From an uncultured Acetatifactor sp. (GTDB lineage: Bacteria; Bacillota; Clostridia; Lachnospirales; Lachnospiraceae), in assembly GCA_910585015.1 (NCBI GenBank), contig CAJUCT010000005.1, positions 56,205 to 61,524 of the forward strand: a stretch of 5,320 nt of DNA, in the 5' to 3' direction. Within the stretch, counting starts at the first letter, position 1. Each line of letters opens with the position of its first letter. The notes beneath the pieces were generated by a model. The model did not search any database, was not told the DNA's origin, and saw only the letters and a list, made by a program, of their open reading frames with translations. Position numbers and translations under genes: made by a program. Positions 1-5,320 of the stretch are shown here, piece by piece.

Positions 1-813
1 TACATTCAAACTTCTACCTGCCTTCCTTCCCGGCAGATTCATCACCACTACCACCAGGATCACAATTAGAAAGATCAGCGTGGACAGTGCCCACAGCGCT
101 GTCTTGATCTCTGTTTGGGAACCCTTGGTAGCATTGACCACATAAGTGCTGATGGTGTCAAAGGTCGCAGGCTTAGTGTAACTGGCTATAAAATAATCAT
201 CCAGTGACAGGGTCACTGCCAAAGCAAAACCGGATACAATGCCTGGCTGTATCTGGGGCAGCACCACTTTTGTCAGCGCCTGTCTGGGCGTGGCCCCCAG
301 ATCCATGGCCGCCTCATACAGACTGGCATCCATCTGCTTTAACTTGGGCACCACCGACAGATAGACAAAGGGGGCACACAATACCACATGGCCGATCACC
401 AGAGGGACAAAGGTACTTTTGTCAACACCCAGCACAACCACCAGTGTGATGCACACGGAAAAGCCCGTCACCACATCCGCATTGATCACCGGCACCTGGT
501 TCATGACGCCCACAAAGCCCTTGGCCGCTTTTTTGGCGTAGAAAGCGCCGATGGCGCCCAGAGTCCCCAGCACTGTGGCCAAAAAAGCCGCTCCAAATGC
601 CAGCAGTACAGTGCCCAGAATCATCCCCCGCAGTTCCTCGTTGGAAAACAGATTGATATAATTATCCATGGAAAAACCGTGGACAGAACCAATATTCGCG
701 GAGGTGGTAAAGCTGTAAAAAGCCAGCACCAAAATGGGCAGGTACAACAGGAACAGCATCACACCGATAAATATTCTTCCAAACAGATTCTTTCCCTTCA
801 GATCTTTTCTCAT
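1..813 (-). CDS. potC: PotC, spermidine/putrescine ABC transporter permease (3' end beyond window)
   Basis: Inner-membrane permease subunit of a polyamine importer, pairing with PotB and driven by PotA. The reading frame stays open from the ATG at 813-811 to the window edge, giving 271 residues, already about the length of E. coli PotC, so only a short tail should be missing. Hydrophobic segments lie near residues 12-33, 63-92, 110-129, 135-155, 190-208 and 239-259. The cytoplasmic EAA loop that docks on the ATPase is clear (EAAMDLGATPRQALTKVVLP, residues 168-187). It is followed by SLDDYFIASY (203-212), a stretch typical of PotC. The start overlaps the potB stop as ATGA, with GGAGG nine bases upstream inside the end of potB, so translation is probably coupled. 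PotC by motif and order; exact polyamine specificity cannot be read from a permease. Confidence 0.93.
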   Translation of the reverse strand, partial: MRKDLKGKNLFGRIFIGVMLFLLYLPILVLAFYSFTTSANIGSVHGFSMDNYINLFSNEELRGMILGTVLLAFGAAFLATVLGTLGAIGAFYAKKAAKGFVGVMNQVPVINADVVTGFSVCITLVVVLGVDKSTFVPLVIGHVVLCAPFVYLSVVPKLKQMDASLYEAAMDLGATPRQALTKVVLPQIQPGIVSGFALAVTLSLDDYFIASYTKPATFDTISTYVVNATKGSQTEIKTALWALSTLIFLIVILVVVVMNLPGRKAGRSLNV

Positions 814-1610
814 AGCAGGGCACCTCCTCTGTTCCCGGCATCTTCCTCCGTATAGCGATCCGTGATCAACGTAAAAATCAGGATTATCAGCAGCAGAATA
901 AGGGCGATCATGGAGCCGTTATGCCAGTCATAGGCGCTGAAGAAGCTGCCAATCAGGCTGCCCATAATATAAGTGCTGTTGTACAGCATGTCCAGCACTA
1001 CATAGTTGGTCATGGAGGGCAAAAATACCATGACCACGCCGCTGATAATTCCCGGAACTGACAGCGGCAGTGTCACCTTGCAGAATACCTGCACCGGGTC
1101 CGCCCCCAGATCCGCGGCGGCCTCCAGCAGGCTTTTGTCCAGTTTAAGCAGCGTGGTATACATGGGCAGGATCATAAATGGCAAAAAATCATAGGTCATG
1201 CCGATGATGGAGTTGAGGAACGGATGAAACGCCAGATTCCCCTCGAGCACGGTCAGGATCTCTTTCAGCGCCGTGATGCGCAGGGTGAAATTGATCCACA
1301 TGGGCATGACAAACATTAATACGATTACCGACTTCTGCCTCCACTGGCTTCTGGCCAGAATATAGGCAATAGGGTATGCCAGCAGCAGGCATACACAGGT
1401 GGTTGCCACGGCGATGGCAAAGCTGTAGGCCAGCGTACCAATGGTGTACGGGCTGGTGAAAAAACCTGTCAGGTTTTCCAGGGTGAACTGCCCCTCTCCG
1501 TTGGTGAACGCATAGTATATGATAACCAGAAGCGGCGCCGCCACAAAGCAGAGCAAAAACACTGCATAGGGGATACAGAGCTGTTTTCTGGTAAAACGAA
1601 ACACTCCCAT
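810..1610 (-). CDS. potB: PotB, spermidine/putrescine ABC transporter permease
   Basis: First permease subunit of the polyamine importer, 266 residues with the start chosen here. The N-terminal hydrophobic segment is at about residues 11-33, with further segments near 58-86, 95-113, 136-155, 185-205 and 235-256. The EAA loop is present (EAAADLGADPVQVFCKVTLP, residues 163-182). The ATG at 1610 was preferred because GGAGG sits seven bases upstream. The in-frame ATG at 1676, which overlaps the potA stop as TAATG, has no ribosome-binding site and would add 22 non-hydrophobic residues ahead of the normal N-terminus. The gene lies 65 bases after potA and overlaps potC by four bases, as expected for a co-transcribed potABC operon. 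Family assignment is firm; the upstream start remains possible through reinitiation after potA. Confidence 0.93.
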   Translation of the reverse strand: MGVFRFTRKQLCIPYAVFLLCFVAAPLLVIIYYAFTNGEGQFTLENLTGFFTSPYTIGTLAYSFAIAVATTCVCLLLAYPIAYILARSQWRQKSVIVLMFVMPMWINFTLRITALKEILTVLEGNLAFHPFLNSIIGMTYDFLPFMILPMYTTLLKLDKSLLEAAADLGADPVQVFCKVTLPLSVPGIISGVVMVFLPSMTNYVVLDMLYNSTYIMGSLIGSFFSAYDWHNGSMIALILLLIILIFTLITDRYTEEDAGNRGGALL

Positions 1611-1675
1611 TTCTCTTCCTCCATTATTTATTGAGTTTTCGTCAAGTGACGGGACTGACCGCCCCAGATCCGCCA

Positions 1676-3124
1676 TTATTTTTTCAGGGCATATTGCAGC
1701 TTATCCTTGGGAATAATCAGACTCACATAGTCGTCCATATTCCACAGATATTCGTCTCGCACAATAAAATCCTCGTCCTCGTCTGTTCGAACTATGTAGC
1801 GGTAATGGTCGCCTTTATAGATCAGATTGATGATATGTCCTTTCACCACGCCGGCTTCCTCGTCATCACTCATGGTGATATCCTCCGGCTTGATGGACAC
1901 AATGACCCGCAGGGCTGACACGTCCACCTCATCCCCATGGGCATCCACCAGCGTATCTCCGTCCGTCATATGAGAGCCTGGAACCAGTTTGGTGATATCA
2001 AAGTCAAAGTCCCCGTCCAGGAAATCCAGCTGGTAACTGCTCTTTACACCCACCTCGAATTTATTCACCGTGTTTTCGGCGATCATAATGTGGATGCCCT
2101 CCGGGTCAACGGTGAGTCCCACCTGGTTTCCCACCTGGGCTTTGCGGGTGGACTGGATCACGATCTCGTTCTTGCCGGACTGCACCGTGATCTCATAGTG
2201 TACTCCCTTAAACACCACGGAGGTAACTTTTCCCTGGATAATGCCCTCTCCGGGCGGGGTAATCTGGATGTCCTCAGGCCGCAGCACGGCGTCAATCATG
2301 GTGCCGTTCTCCACGTCATCCACACAGGTGAACTCCGCACCGCAGAAACGCACCTTGTATTTTCCTGTCATAATGCCGTTAAAGATATTACTCTCCCCGA
2401 TAAAGTCCGCCACAAAGGCATTCCTCGGCTCGTTGTAGATATCCTCCGGCTCGCCCACCTGTTGGATTCTGCCCTCCGACATAACCACAATCTTGTCGGA
2501 CATGGTCAGCGCCTCCTCCTGGTCGTGGGTCACATAGATAAAGGTGATACCCAGCTTGTCATGCATACTCTTCAGTTCCAGCTGCATCTCCTTGCGCATC
2601 TTTAGGTCCAGCGCCCCCAAGGGTTCATCCAGAAGCAATATCTGGGGCTCGTTGACTATGGCTCTGGCAATGGCAATCCTCTGCTGCTGTCCGCCGGAGA
2701 GGGTCTGCACTGTTCTGGACTCAAAACCCTCCAGATCCACCATCTCCAAAGCCTTTTTCACTTTTTTGACCACCTCTGCCCTAGGCAGCTTCTTTAACTT
2801 GAGCCCAAAGGCGATATTGTCAAAAATATTTAGATGAGGAAACAGGGCATACCGCTGGAACACTGTGTTGATGGGCCTTTCGTTGGGCGGCAGCTTGGTA
2901 ATATCCTTACCGCCCATCAGAATCTCGCCGCTGCTGGGCAGATCAAATCCGGCAAGCATCCGCAGTGTCGTGGTCTTGCCACAGCCAGAGGGCCCCAGAA
3001 AAGTCACAAACTCCCCCTGTCTTATGGTCAGGTTAAAATCATTCACCGCCACAAAACCGTCCTCAAAGGCACGGCACAGGGACTTAAATTCCAGAAAACG
3101 TTCAGATTGTGTACTATTGCTCAA
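1676..3124 (-). CDS. potA: PotA, spermidine/putrescine ABC transporter ATP-binding protein with extended C-terminus
   Basis: ATPase that powers polyamine uptake through PotB/PotC on the inner face of the membrane. With the TTG start at 3124 it has 482 residues. The nucleotide-binding domain is complete: Walker A GPSGCGKT (44-51), Q-loop Gln90 in VFQRYALFPH, signature LSGGQ (142-146), Walker B ILLLDE (162-167), D-loop ALD, and switch His200 in THDQEEAL. The usual PotA TOBE region follows, with RPEDI at 282-286. Unlike E. coli PotA (378 residues), about 130 more residues follow, containing a second KPEDI (412-416) and a repeat of the same fold pattern after an acidic linker. The TTG start is chosen because GGAGG lies eight bases upstream; the in-frame ATG at 3187 has no ribosome-binding site and would add 21 residues unlike the family. 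First gene of potABC. Confidence 0.94.
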   Translation of the reverse strand: MSNSTQSERFLEFKSLCRAFEDGFVAVNDFNLTIRQGEFVTFLGPSGCGKTTTLRMLAGFDLPSSGEILMGGKDITKLPPNERPINTVFQRYALFPHLNIFDNIAFGLKLKKLPRAEVVKKVKKALEMVDLEGFESRTVQTLSGGQQQRIAIARAIVNEPQILLLDEPLGALDLKMRKEMQLELKSMHDKLGITFIYVTHDQEEALTMSDKIVVMSEGRIQQVGEPEDIYNEPRNAFVADFIGESNIFNGIMTGKYKVRFCGAEFTCVDDVENGTMIDAVLRPEDIQITPPGEGIIQGKVTSVVFKGVHYEITVQSGKNEIVIQSTRKAQVGNQVGLTVDPEGIHIMIAENTVNKFEVGVKSSYQLDFLDGDFDFDITKLVPGSHMTDGDTLVDAHGDEVDVSALRVIVSIKPEDITMSDDEEAGVVKGHIINLIYKGDHYRYIVRTDEDEDFIVRDEYLWNMDDYVSLIIPKDKLQYALKK

Positions 3125-3139
3125 CGCAGTTTCCTCCCA
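3125..3139 (-). promoter_or_regulatory. Ribosome-binding site that fixes the TTG start of potA
   Basis: Read on the minus strand, GGGAGG is followed by AAACTGCG and then TTG. This is a near-perfect Shine-Dalgarno at ideal spacing. No comparable site precedes the longer in-frame ATG at 3187, so this site decides the start. Confidence 0.75.
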
Positions 3140-3177
3140 TTTGAGTTCCGCATATTCCCTGATTCTGCATAGTTCCG

Positions 3178-3217
3178 TGAACAACATCCGGCCGCTTTGG
3201 CGTCCGTATATTGTTCA
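3178..3217. repeat. TGAACAA/TTGTTCA inverted repeat in the potA leader
   Basis: The arms at 3178-3184 and 3211-3217 are perfect 7-base inverted complements separated by 26 bases. One arm lies against the -10 of the nearer candidate promoter and the other just past its expected start point. It could be an operator or the base of an RNA stem. I cannot name a regulator that reads it. Confidence 0.35.
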
Positions 3218-3233
3218 ATGCGCAATCAGGCAA
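3205..3233 (-). promoter_or_regulatory. Candidate proximal promoter for potABC
   Basis: On the minus strand TTGCCT (3233-3228) is followed after exactly 17 bases by TATACG (3210-3205). Each box matches the sigma-A consensus at four of six positions, and A-rich sequence lies upstream. The transcript would carry a leader of roughly 75 bases before the potA start. It is only moderately good, and chance matches of this quality are common in AT-rich DNA. Confidence 0.3.
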
Positions 3234-3335
3234 CATGCTGTTTTGAGTTTCATTCATTCATAATATAAAAACGGATAAAATAAAAGTGCCTGCGAAACCA
3301 TACAGAAATGGCAAACTCCCGCTGGCGCCCACATA

Positions 3336-3364
3336 AAAATACATTGTCTACAAGTCTATCACAA
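3336..3364 (-). promoter_or_regulatory. Candidate distal promoter for potABC
   Basis: On the minus strand TTGTGA (3364-3359) is followed by a 17-base spacer and TATTTT (3341-3336), four of six matches in each box. The spacer contains TTGTAGACAA, part of the TGTAGA-type site cluster listed separately, so a repressor bound there would block polymerase. A transcript from here would have a leader of about 200 bases. Predicted from sequence alone. Confidence 0.35.
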
Positions 3365-3383
3365 AATATTGTAGATTTCTACA
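3344..3383. promoter_or_regulatory. Cluster of TGTAGA/TCTACA operator-like sites upstream of potA
   Basis: A perfect palindrome TGTAGA-TT-TCTACA occupies 3370-3383. A second, shorter palindrome TTGTCTACAA occupies 3344-3353 and carries the same TCTACA core at 3347-3352. The two co-oriented cores start 31 bases apart, about three helical turns, so bound proteins would face the same side of the DNA. The cluster overlaps the distal candidate promoter. This is the usual geometry of a repressor operator; the regulator is unknown. Confidence 0.4.
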
Positions 3384-3442
3384 TTTTTTTATACTTTTCA
3401 CGGAGAAATTTATTTGCAGAGTCTTGAGCAGAACAAAGGGTA

Positions 3443-3469
3443 TCCTATTCAATGTCATTTAGTATAGGA
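3443..3469. repeat. TCCTAT/ATAGGA inverted repeat with inner AATG/CATT arms
   Basis: TCCTAT (3443-3448) and ATAGGA (3464-3469) are inverted complements, and AATG/CATT inside them can pair as well, giving a nested hairpin. No T-tract follows on either strand, so it is a poor terminator. It may be a protein-binding site or a leftover end of an inserted element; I see nothing that decides. Confidence 0.3.
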
Positions 3470-3490
3470 AAATTCTGTTATGTTGAACAC

Positions 3491-3536
3491 AAAAATCCGA
3501 ACCACTACGTTATACTTAATAGCAGTTCGGATTTTA
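3491..3536 (-). terminator. Intrinsic terminator after the acetyltransferase-racemase genes
   Basis: Arms AAAATCCGAAC (3492-3502) and GTTCGGATTTT (3525-3535) form a perfect 11-base-pair inverted repeat with a 22-base loop. On the minus strand the closing arm runs into TTTTTGTGTT. It begins four bases after the last in-frame stop of the racemase remnant at 3540, the expected place for the end of that transcription unit. It would separate that unit from potABC. The loop is longer than in a classic terminator, which lowers certainty slightly. Confidence 0.65.
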
Positions 3537-3539
3537 CCA

Positions 3540-4685
3540 TTATGGACATGCTCGCTTTATATCAAGTCTTTCCGTTAAAGATTTTGCAATTTCCAGCCCT
3601 AACCTTATGGGAGATTGTTTCGCATATCTCGGCGTATCCCGGCGTGACTTTGCGCTGAAACGTAGTACGGAAGTAGTAAAAGCGGCCTGCCGCTTTCTTT
3701 TTACTACTTTACTACTCACTACGCAGCCAGTCTGATCCATGCAAATACGCCCCACAATCGGCGCTACACACCCTTGGACTAATGCGGCTCCGACGCCATT
3801 GGATAAGCAGCGGGGTACTCCGTCTCCGTACCCAATGGCGGCGACCGCTATTTTTGTATTTTGCTTCGCCTGGAATTGATGTCCGTACCCAGCGCCCTCT
3901 CCCTGTGCAATCTCTCTTATCAAGGTTATTCGGGCTTTCAGCGAGAGGACTGATTTCAACACAACGCCGGATTTTTTCCATTCATCGTTTGTACTCAACT
4001 GGCCGTAGAGTGCAATCCCGGCCCGTGCGTAGTCACCACCGATTTCAGGACAATGGAGCAGACCGCTGCTGGCAAGAATGTGAACCTTGGGGATGTGACA
4101 GCCAATGTGTTTTAGGTGGTCTACCGCCTGATAAAAGGCTCTGCCTTGCGTTAGGGCGGCTTCTTTGTTTGACGGCAGGGTAAGATCATCCTCATATAAA
4201 TGGGTATAAACTCCTGTGATGTGAAGAAATTGGCAAGCGAATATCCGCTGAATATTTTCCAGATTTTAGCAGCGTTCCCCCAGCCGGTGCATCCCGGTGT
4301 CCAATTTGATGTGGACATTGATGATCTGGCCGCAGGCGTTCAACTCTAACGCATAGGGATAGTCTAAAACAGTCTGTGTCAGATGATATTGAACAAGGAG
4401 TGGGACATATTGGGGATGCGTATATCCGAGTATCAGAATTTCCCCCGCAACTCCACCTTGCCGCAGTTCTATCCCCTCAAAAACAGTGGCAACACAAAAG
4501 GCGTTTACACCCAGGGTATTGAGTTCCTTGGCAATCAAAACAGCGCCATGTCCGTAGGCATTTGCTTTGACCGCAGGCATCAGCGCACAGTTTGGAGGTA
4601 GCAGAGCTTGAAGTTGTTCCACATTATGCCGCAAAGCGGTCTGGCTCAATTCAATCCAGGCGCGGCCCCGATAAAACTCCGTCAT
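3540..4685 (-). pseudogene. vanT: VanT-type alanine/serine racemase domain, interrupted by an in-frame stop and altered at the C-terminus
   Basis: PLP-dependent fold III racemase. Intact VanT proteins convert L-Ser to D-Ser for D-Ala-D-Ser peptidoglycan precursors. Codons 1-139 carry the PLP lysine (Lys40 in VKANAYGHG), EILILGYTHP and DTGMHRLGE. Codon 140 is TAA (4268-4266). The same frame then continues without another stop for 241 codons: ITGVYTHL, ASSGLLHCPEIGGDYARAG, the catalytic Tyr267 in GAGYGHQ, IGYGDGVPR and GRICMDQT (312-319). After Thr319 similarity is lost and a basic tail runs through a palindrome to the stop at 3540, so the family C-terminus is missing. It resembles VanT racemase domains more than housekeeping Alr in EILILGYTHP and LTQTVLDYPYA. 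The VanT N-terminal membrane domain is absent. The start overlaps the preceding stop as ATGA. It is probably inactive; a sequencing error at the TAA cannot be excluded. Confidence 0.82.
3661..3723. repeat. 63-nt nested palindrome inside the racemase C-terminal region, terminator-like core
   Basis: The core AAAGCGGC-CT-GCCGCTTT (3679-3696) is a perfect 8-base inverted repeat. It is flanked by AGTAGTAA (3672-3679) against TTTACTACT (3700-3708), with an extra five bases on one side, and by outer arms CGTAGT (3661-3666) and ACTACG (3718-3723). TTACTACT is repeated in tandem on the right side. In plus orientation the core runs into TTTCTTTTT, like an intrinsic terminator; in minus orientation it runs into TTTTACTACTT. 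It begins within a few codons of where racemase similarity stops. It may be a terminator brought in by a deletion, or the ends of a small inserted element. Confidence 0.55.
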
Positions 4686-5176
4686 GCTCCGGCCTCCCTG
4701 ATGATGATTCTTGATGGCTGGGCCACTACGGTTGAATGGCTTGGCACGTCCGTACAGACCACCGCCCCAGCTCCAATTTTTACAAAATCGCCTATTGTAA
4801 TATCGCCAACAACAACCGCGCCAGCTCCAATCAAACAGTGATCTCCAATCTGAGGGGCTTTCTTACCTACCGAACCAATAGTAACGTTTTGATAGATGTG
4901 GCACTCCCTTCCAATCTTGGCATAGCGCGAAATATATATCCCATGCAGACCGTGGGGTAAAATCGGCTTGCTTTGAAATGTGGTGTTTCTACCAATGTAG
5001 CCCCCATGCTTATGTGCGATACGGAGAAGAAAAAAACTCACAATGTCCTGGAACGGCAAATAGGAAATTCGTCTGTGCCATACGAATAGCTTCCAATAGA
5101 GCCACAGGAAATCACCTTTGGCAAAGTCAATCACTGCAGCGCGTACCTTGCTATCCCTTATCTTTCCGTTCCTCAT
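4682..5176 (-). CDS. CysE-like hexapeptide-repeat O-acetyltransferase
   Basis: A 164-residue left-handed beta-helix acyltransferase resembling the C-terminal half of serine acetyltransferases and the short acetyltransferases of polysaccharide clusters. The N-terminal 55 residues are helical and basic. From about residue 60 to 155 come hexapeptide repeats: YIGRNT, the His-rich turn ILPHGLHGIYIS (72-83), AKIGRECHIYQNVTIG (86-101), IGDHCLIGAGAVVVGDITIG and VKIGAGAVVCTDVP. The position that is HGVTLGG in classical CysE reads YQNVTIGS here. The long N-terminal helical domain of CysE (E. coli protein 273 residues) is missing. The start has GGAGG seven bases upstream. It lies 52 bases after the D,D-peptidase gene and overlaps the racemase start by four bases, so it is probably part of the van-type unit. 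The family would use acetyl-CoA; the acceptor, serine or other, is not shown by the sequence. Confidence 0.85.
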   Translation of the reverse strand: MRNGKIRDSKVRAAVIDFAKGDFLWLYWKLFVWHRRISYLPFQDIVSFFLLRIAHKHGGYIGRNTTFQSKPILPHGLHGIYISRYAKIGRECHIYQNVTIGSVGKKAPQIGDHCLIGAGAVVVGDITIGDFVKIGAGAVVCTDVPSHSTVVAQPSRIIIREAGA

Positions 5177-5228
5177 TCATCCACCTCCCATCTAATTACA
5201 CTGGGCATAACTTGTTCAAAACCTATGT
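5177..5228 (-). other. Short spacer between the D,D-peptidase and the acetyltransferase, with ribosome-binding site
   Basis: The 52 bases end on the minus strand with GGGAGGTGGATGA just before the ATG at 5176. A second ATG at 5180 opens a frame that stops after nine codons, so it is not the start. I see no hairpin with a T-tract here, so the two genes are probably transcribed together. Confidence 0.55.
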
Positions 5229-5320
5229 TCATGCCAGATATTCCTCCAACGTCATCCCCTTAAAGGTCATGATCTCCGAATGGGGCGTACCAACATAGCG
5301 GAAATGCCACGGTTCATGAG
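5229..5320 (-). CDS. C-terminal end of an M15-family D,D-carboxypeptidase/dipeptidase (VanY/VanXY type), 5' part beyond window
   Basis: Only the last 29 residues and the TGA (5231-5229) are in the window. They begin HEPWHFRYVG, the diagnostic zinc-site motif of VanX/VanY/VanXY peptidases. In this family the Glu acts as catalytic base and the His after Trp binds zinc. The tail continues with TPHSEIMTFKGMTLEEYLA, matching the PHS-IM-LEEY pattern of VanY and VanXY proteins. These enzymes remove D-Ala-ending precursors so that vancomycin loses its target. A racemase of VanT type two genes downstream, as in vanC/E/G/L operons (ligase, vanXY, vanT), favours VanXY over a lone VanY, but the fragment cannot settle it. 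Confidence 0.85.
   Translation of the reverse strand, partial: HEPWHFRYVGTPHSEIMTFKGMTLEEYLA

Larger units (their letters stand above)
3188..3539. other. AT-rich intergenic region between the van-type remnant and potABC
   Basis: I find no convincing gene in this stretch. Reading frames on both strands are short and without recognisable motifs or ribosome-binding sites. From right to left it holds the terminator hairpin at 3491-3536, an inverted repeat at 3443-3469, the TGTAGA site cluster, two candidate promoters and part of the potA leader. T- and A-rich runs dominate, unlike the GC-richer coding DNA on the left. Confidence 0.6.

Noticed and set aside
1611..1676. A longer PotB starting at the ATG that overlaps the potA stop.
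   Set aside because: No ribosome-binding site, while the internal ATG at 1610 has GGAGG at ideal spacing and gives the usual PotB N-terminus.
1937..2605. A long plus-strand open frame opposite potA.
   Set aside because: It lies antisense to the well-supported PotA TOBE and ATPase regions and shows no family motif; a shadow of the real gene.
3125..3187. A longer PotA starting at the ATG at 3187.
   Set aside because: No Shine-Dalgarno precedes it and the extra residues are unlike the PotA N-terminus. The TTG at 3124 has a strong site.
3252..3329. An attenuator or riboswitch in the long potA leader.
   Set aside because: Only short weak pairings (CCAT/ATGG) before a TTTTATTTT run are visible, and no known riboswitch pattern can be recognised by eye.
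3452..3658. A plus-strand open frame of 68 codons across the terminator and racemase tail.
   Set aside because: No ribosome-binding site and no recognisable motif, and it runs through the terminator hairpin. It is better explained as chance in AT-rich DNA.
3540..3998. A separate gene starting at the TTG at 3998.
   Set aside because: The protein continues upstream in the same frame with racemase sequence (DYARAGIALYGQ just before it) back to the TAA at 4266. It is the second half of one broken gene.
4266..4268. Stop-codon recoding (selenocysteine or pyrrolysine) to explain the interrupted racemase.
   Set aside because: The codon is TAA, not TGA or TAG. This family has no conserved special residue here, and the C-terminus is damaged as well, so decay or error is simpler.
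5177..5228. A promoter in front of the acetyltransferase (TTGAAC then TAATTA).
   Set aside because: The spacer is only 15 bases and the match is poor; the close spacing of the genes suggests read-through.
1..5320. CRISPR arrays, tRNA or rRNA genes, or an intact insertion sequence.
   Set aside because: No regularly spaced repeats, cloverleaf-like segments, rRNA motifs or transposase sequence were seen on either strand.

Overview
The window looks like a chromosomal segment from a low-to-mid-GC Firmicute of the Clostridia type, probably gut-associated. This rests on the gene content, GGAGG ribosome-binding sites, a TTG start, and polyamine-transporter sequences of clostridial style. The assignment is inference; there is no rRNA or other taxonomic marker. 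Every gene I can support is on the minus strand, so transcription runs from high to low coordinates.

Region 1 (5320 down to about 3540) is the tail of a glycopeptide-resistance cluster of the D-Ala-D-Ser (vanC/E/G/L/N) style. It begins with the last 29 residues of an M15-family D,D-peptidase (VanY/VanXY type, motif EPWHFRYVG). A 164-residue hexapeptide (CysE-like) O-acetyltransferase follows, overlapping by ATGA a VanT-type alanine/serine racemase that lacks the usual VanT membrane half. The racemase is broken: an in-frame TAA at codon 140 splits an otherwise continuous reading frame, and family similarity stops after the CMDQT motif, where a 63-nt nested palindrome begins. A hairpin with a T-tract just after the last stop looks like the end of this transcription unit.

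Region 2 (about 3125-3540) is AT-rich and has no convincing gene. It holds the terminator, another inverted repeat, two candidate promoters, a cluster of TGTAGA/TCTACA sites and a TGAACAA/TTGTTCA inverted repeat. These are best read as the control region of the genes to its left.

Region 3 (3124 down to 1) is a tight potA-potB-potC operon for an ABC importer of spermidine/putrescine type. PotA is the ATPase and carries a duplicated C-terminal TOBE-like module. PotB and PotC are the two permeases, with PotC running off the window edge. The substrate-binding protein PotD is not seen and would be expected just beyond position 1.

The most unusual points are the soluble hexapeptide acetyltransferase in the place where the vanL operon carries its separate membrane gene vanTm, and the decay of the adjoining racemase. 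If the racemase is really inactive, this cluster cannot make its own D-Ser through this gene.
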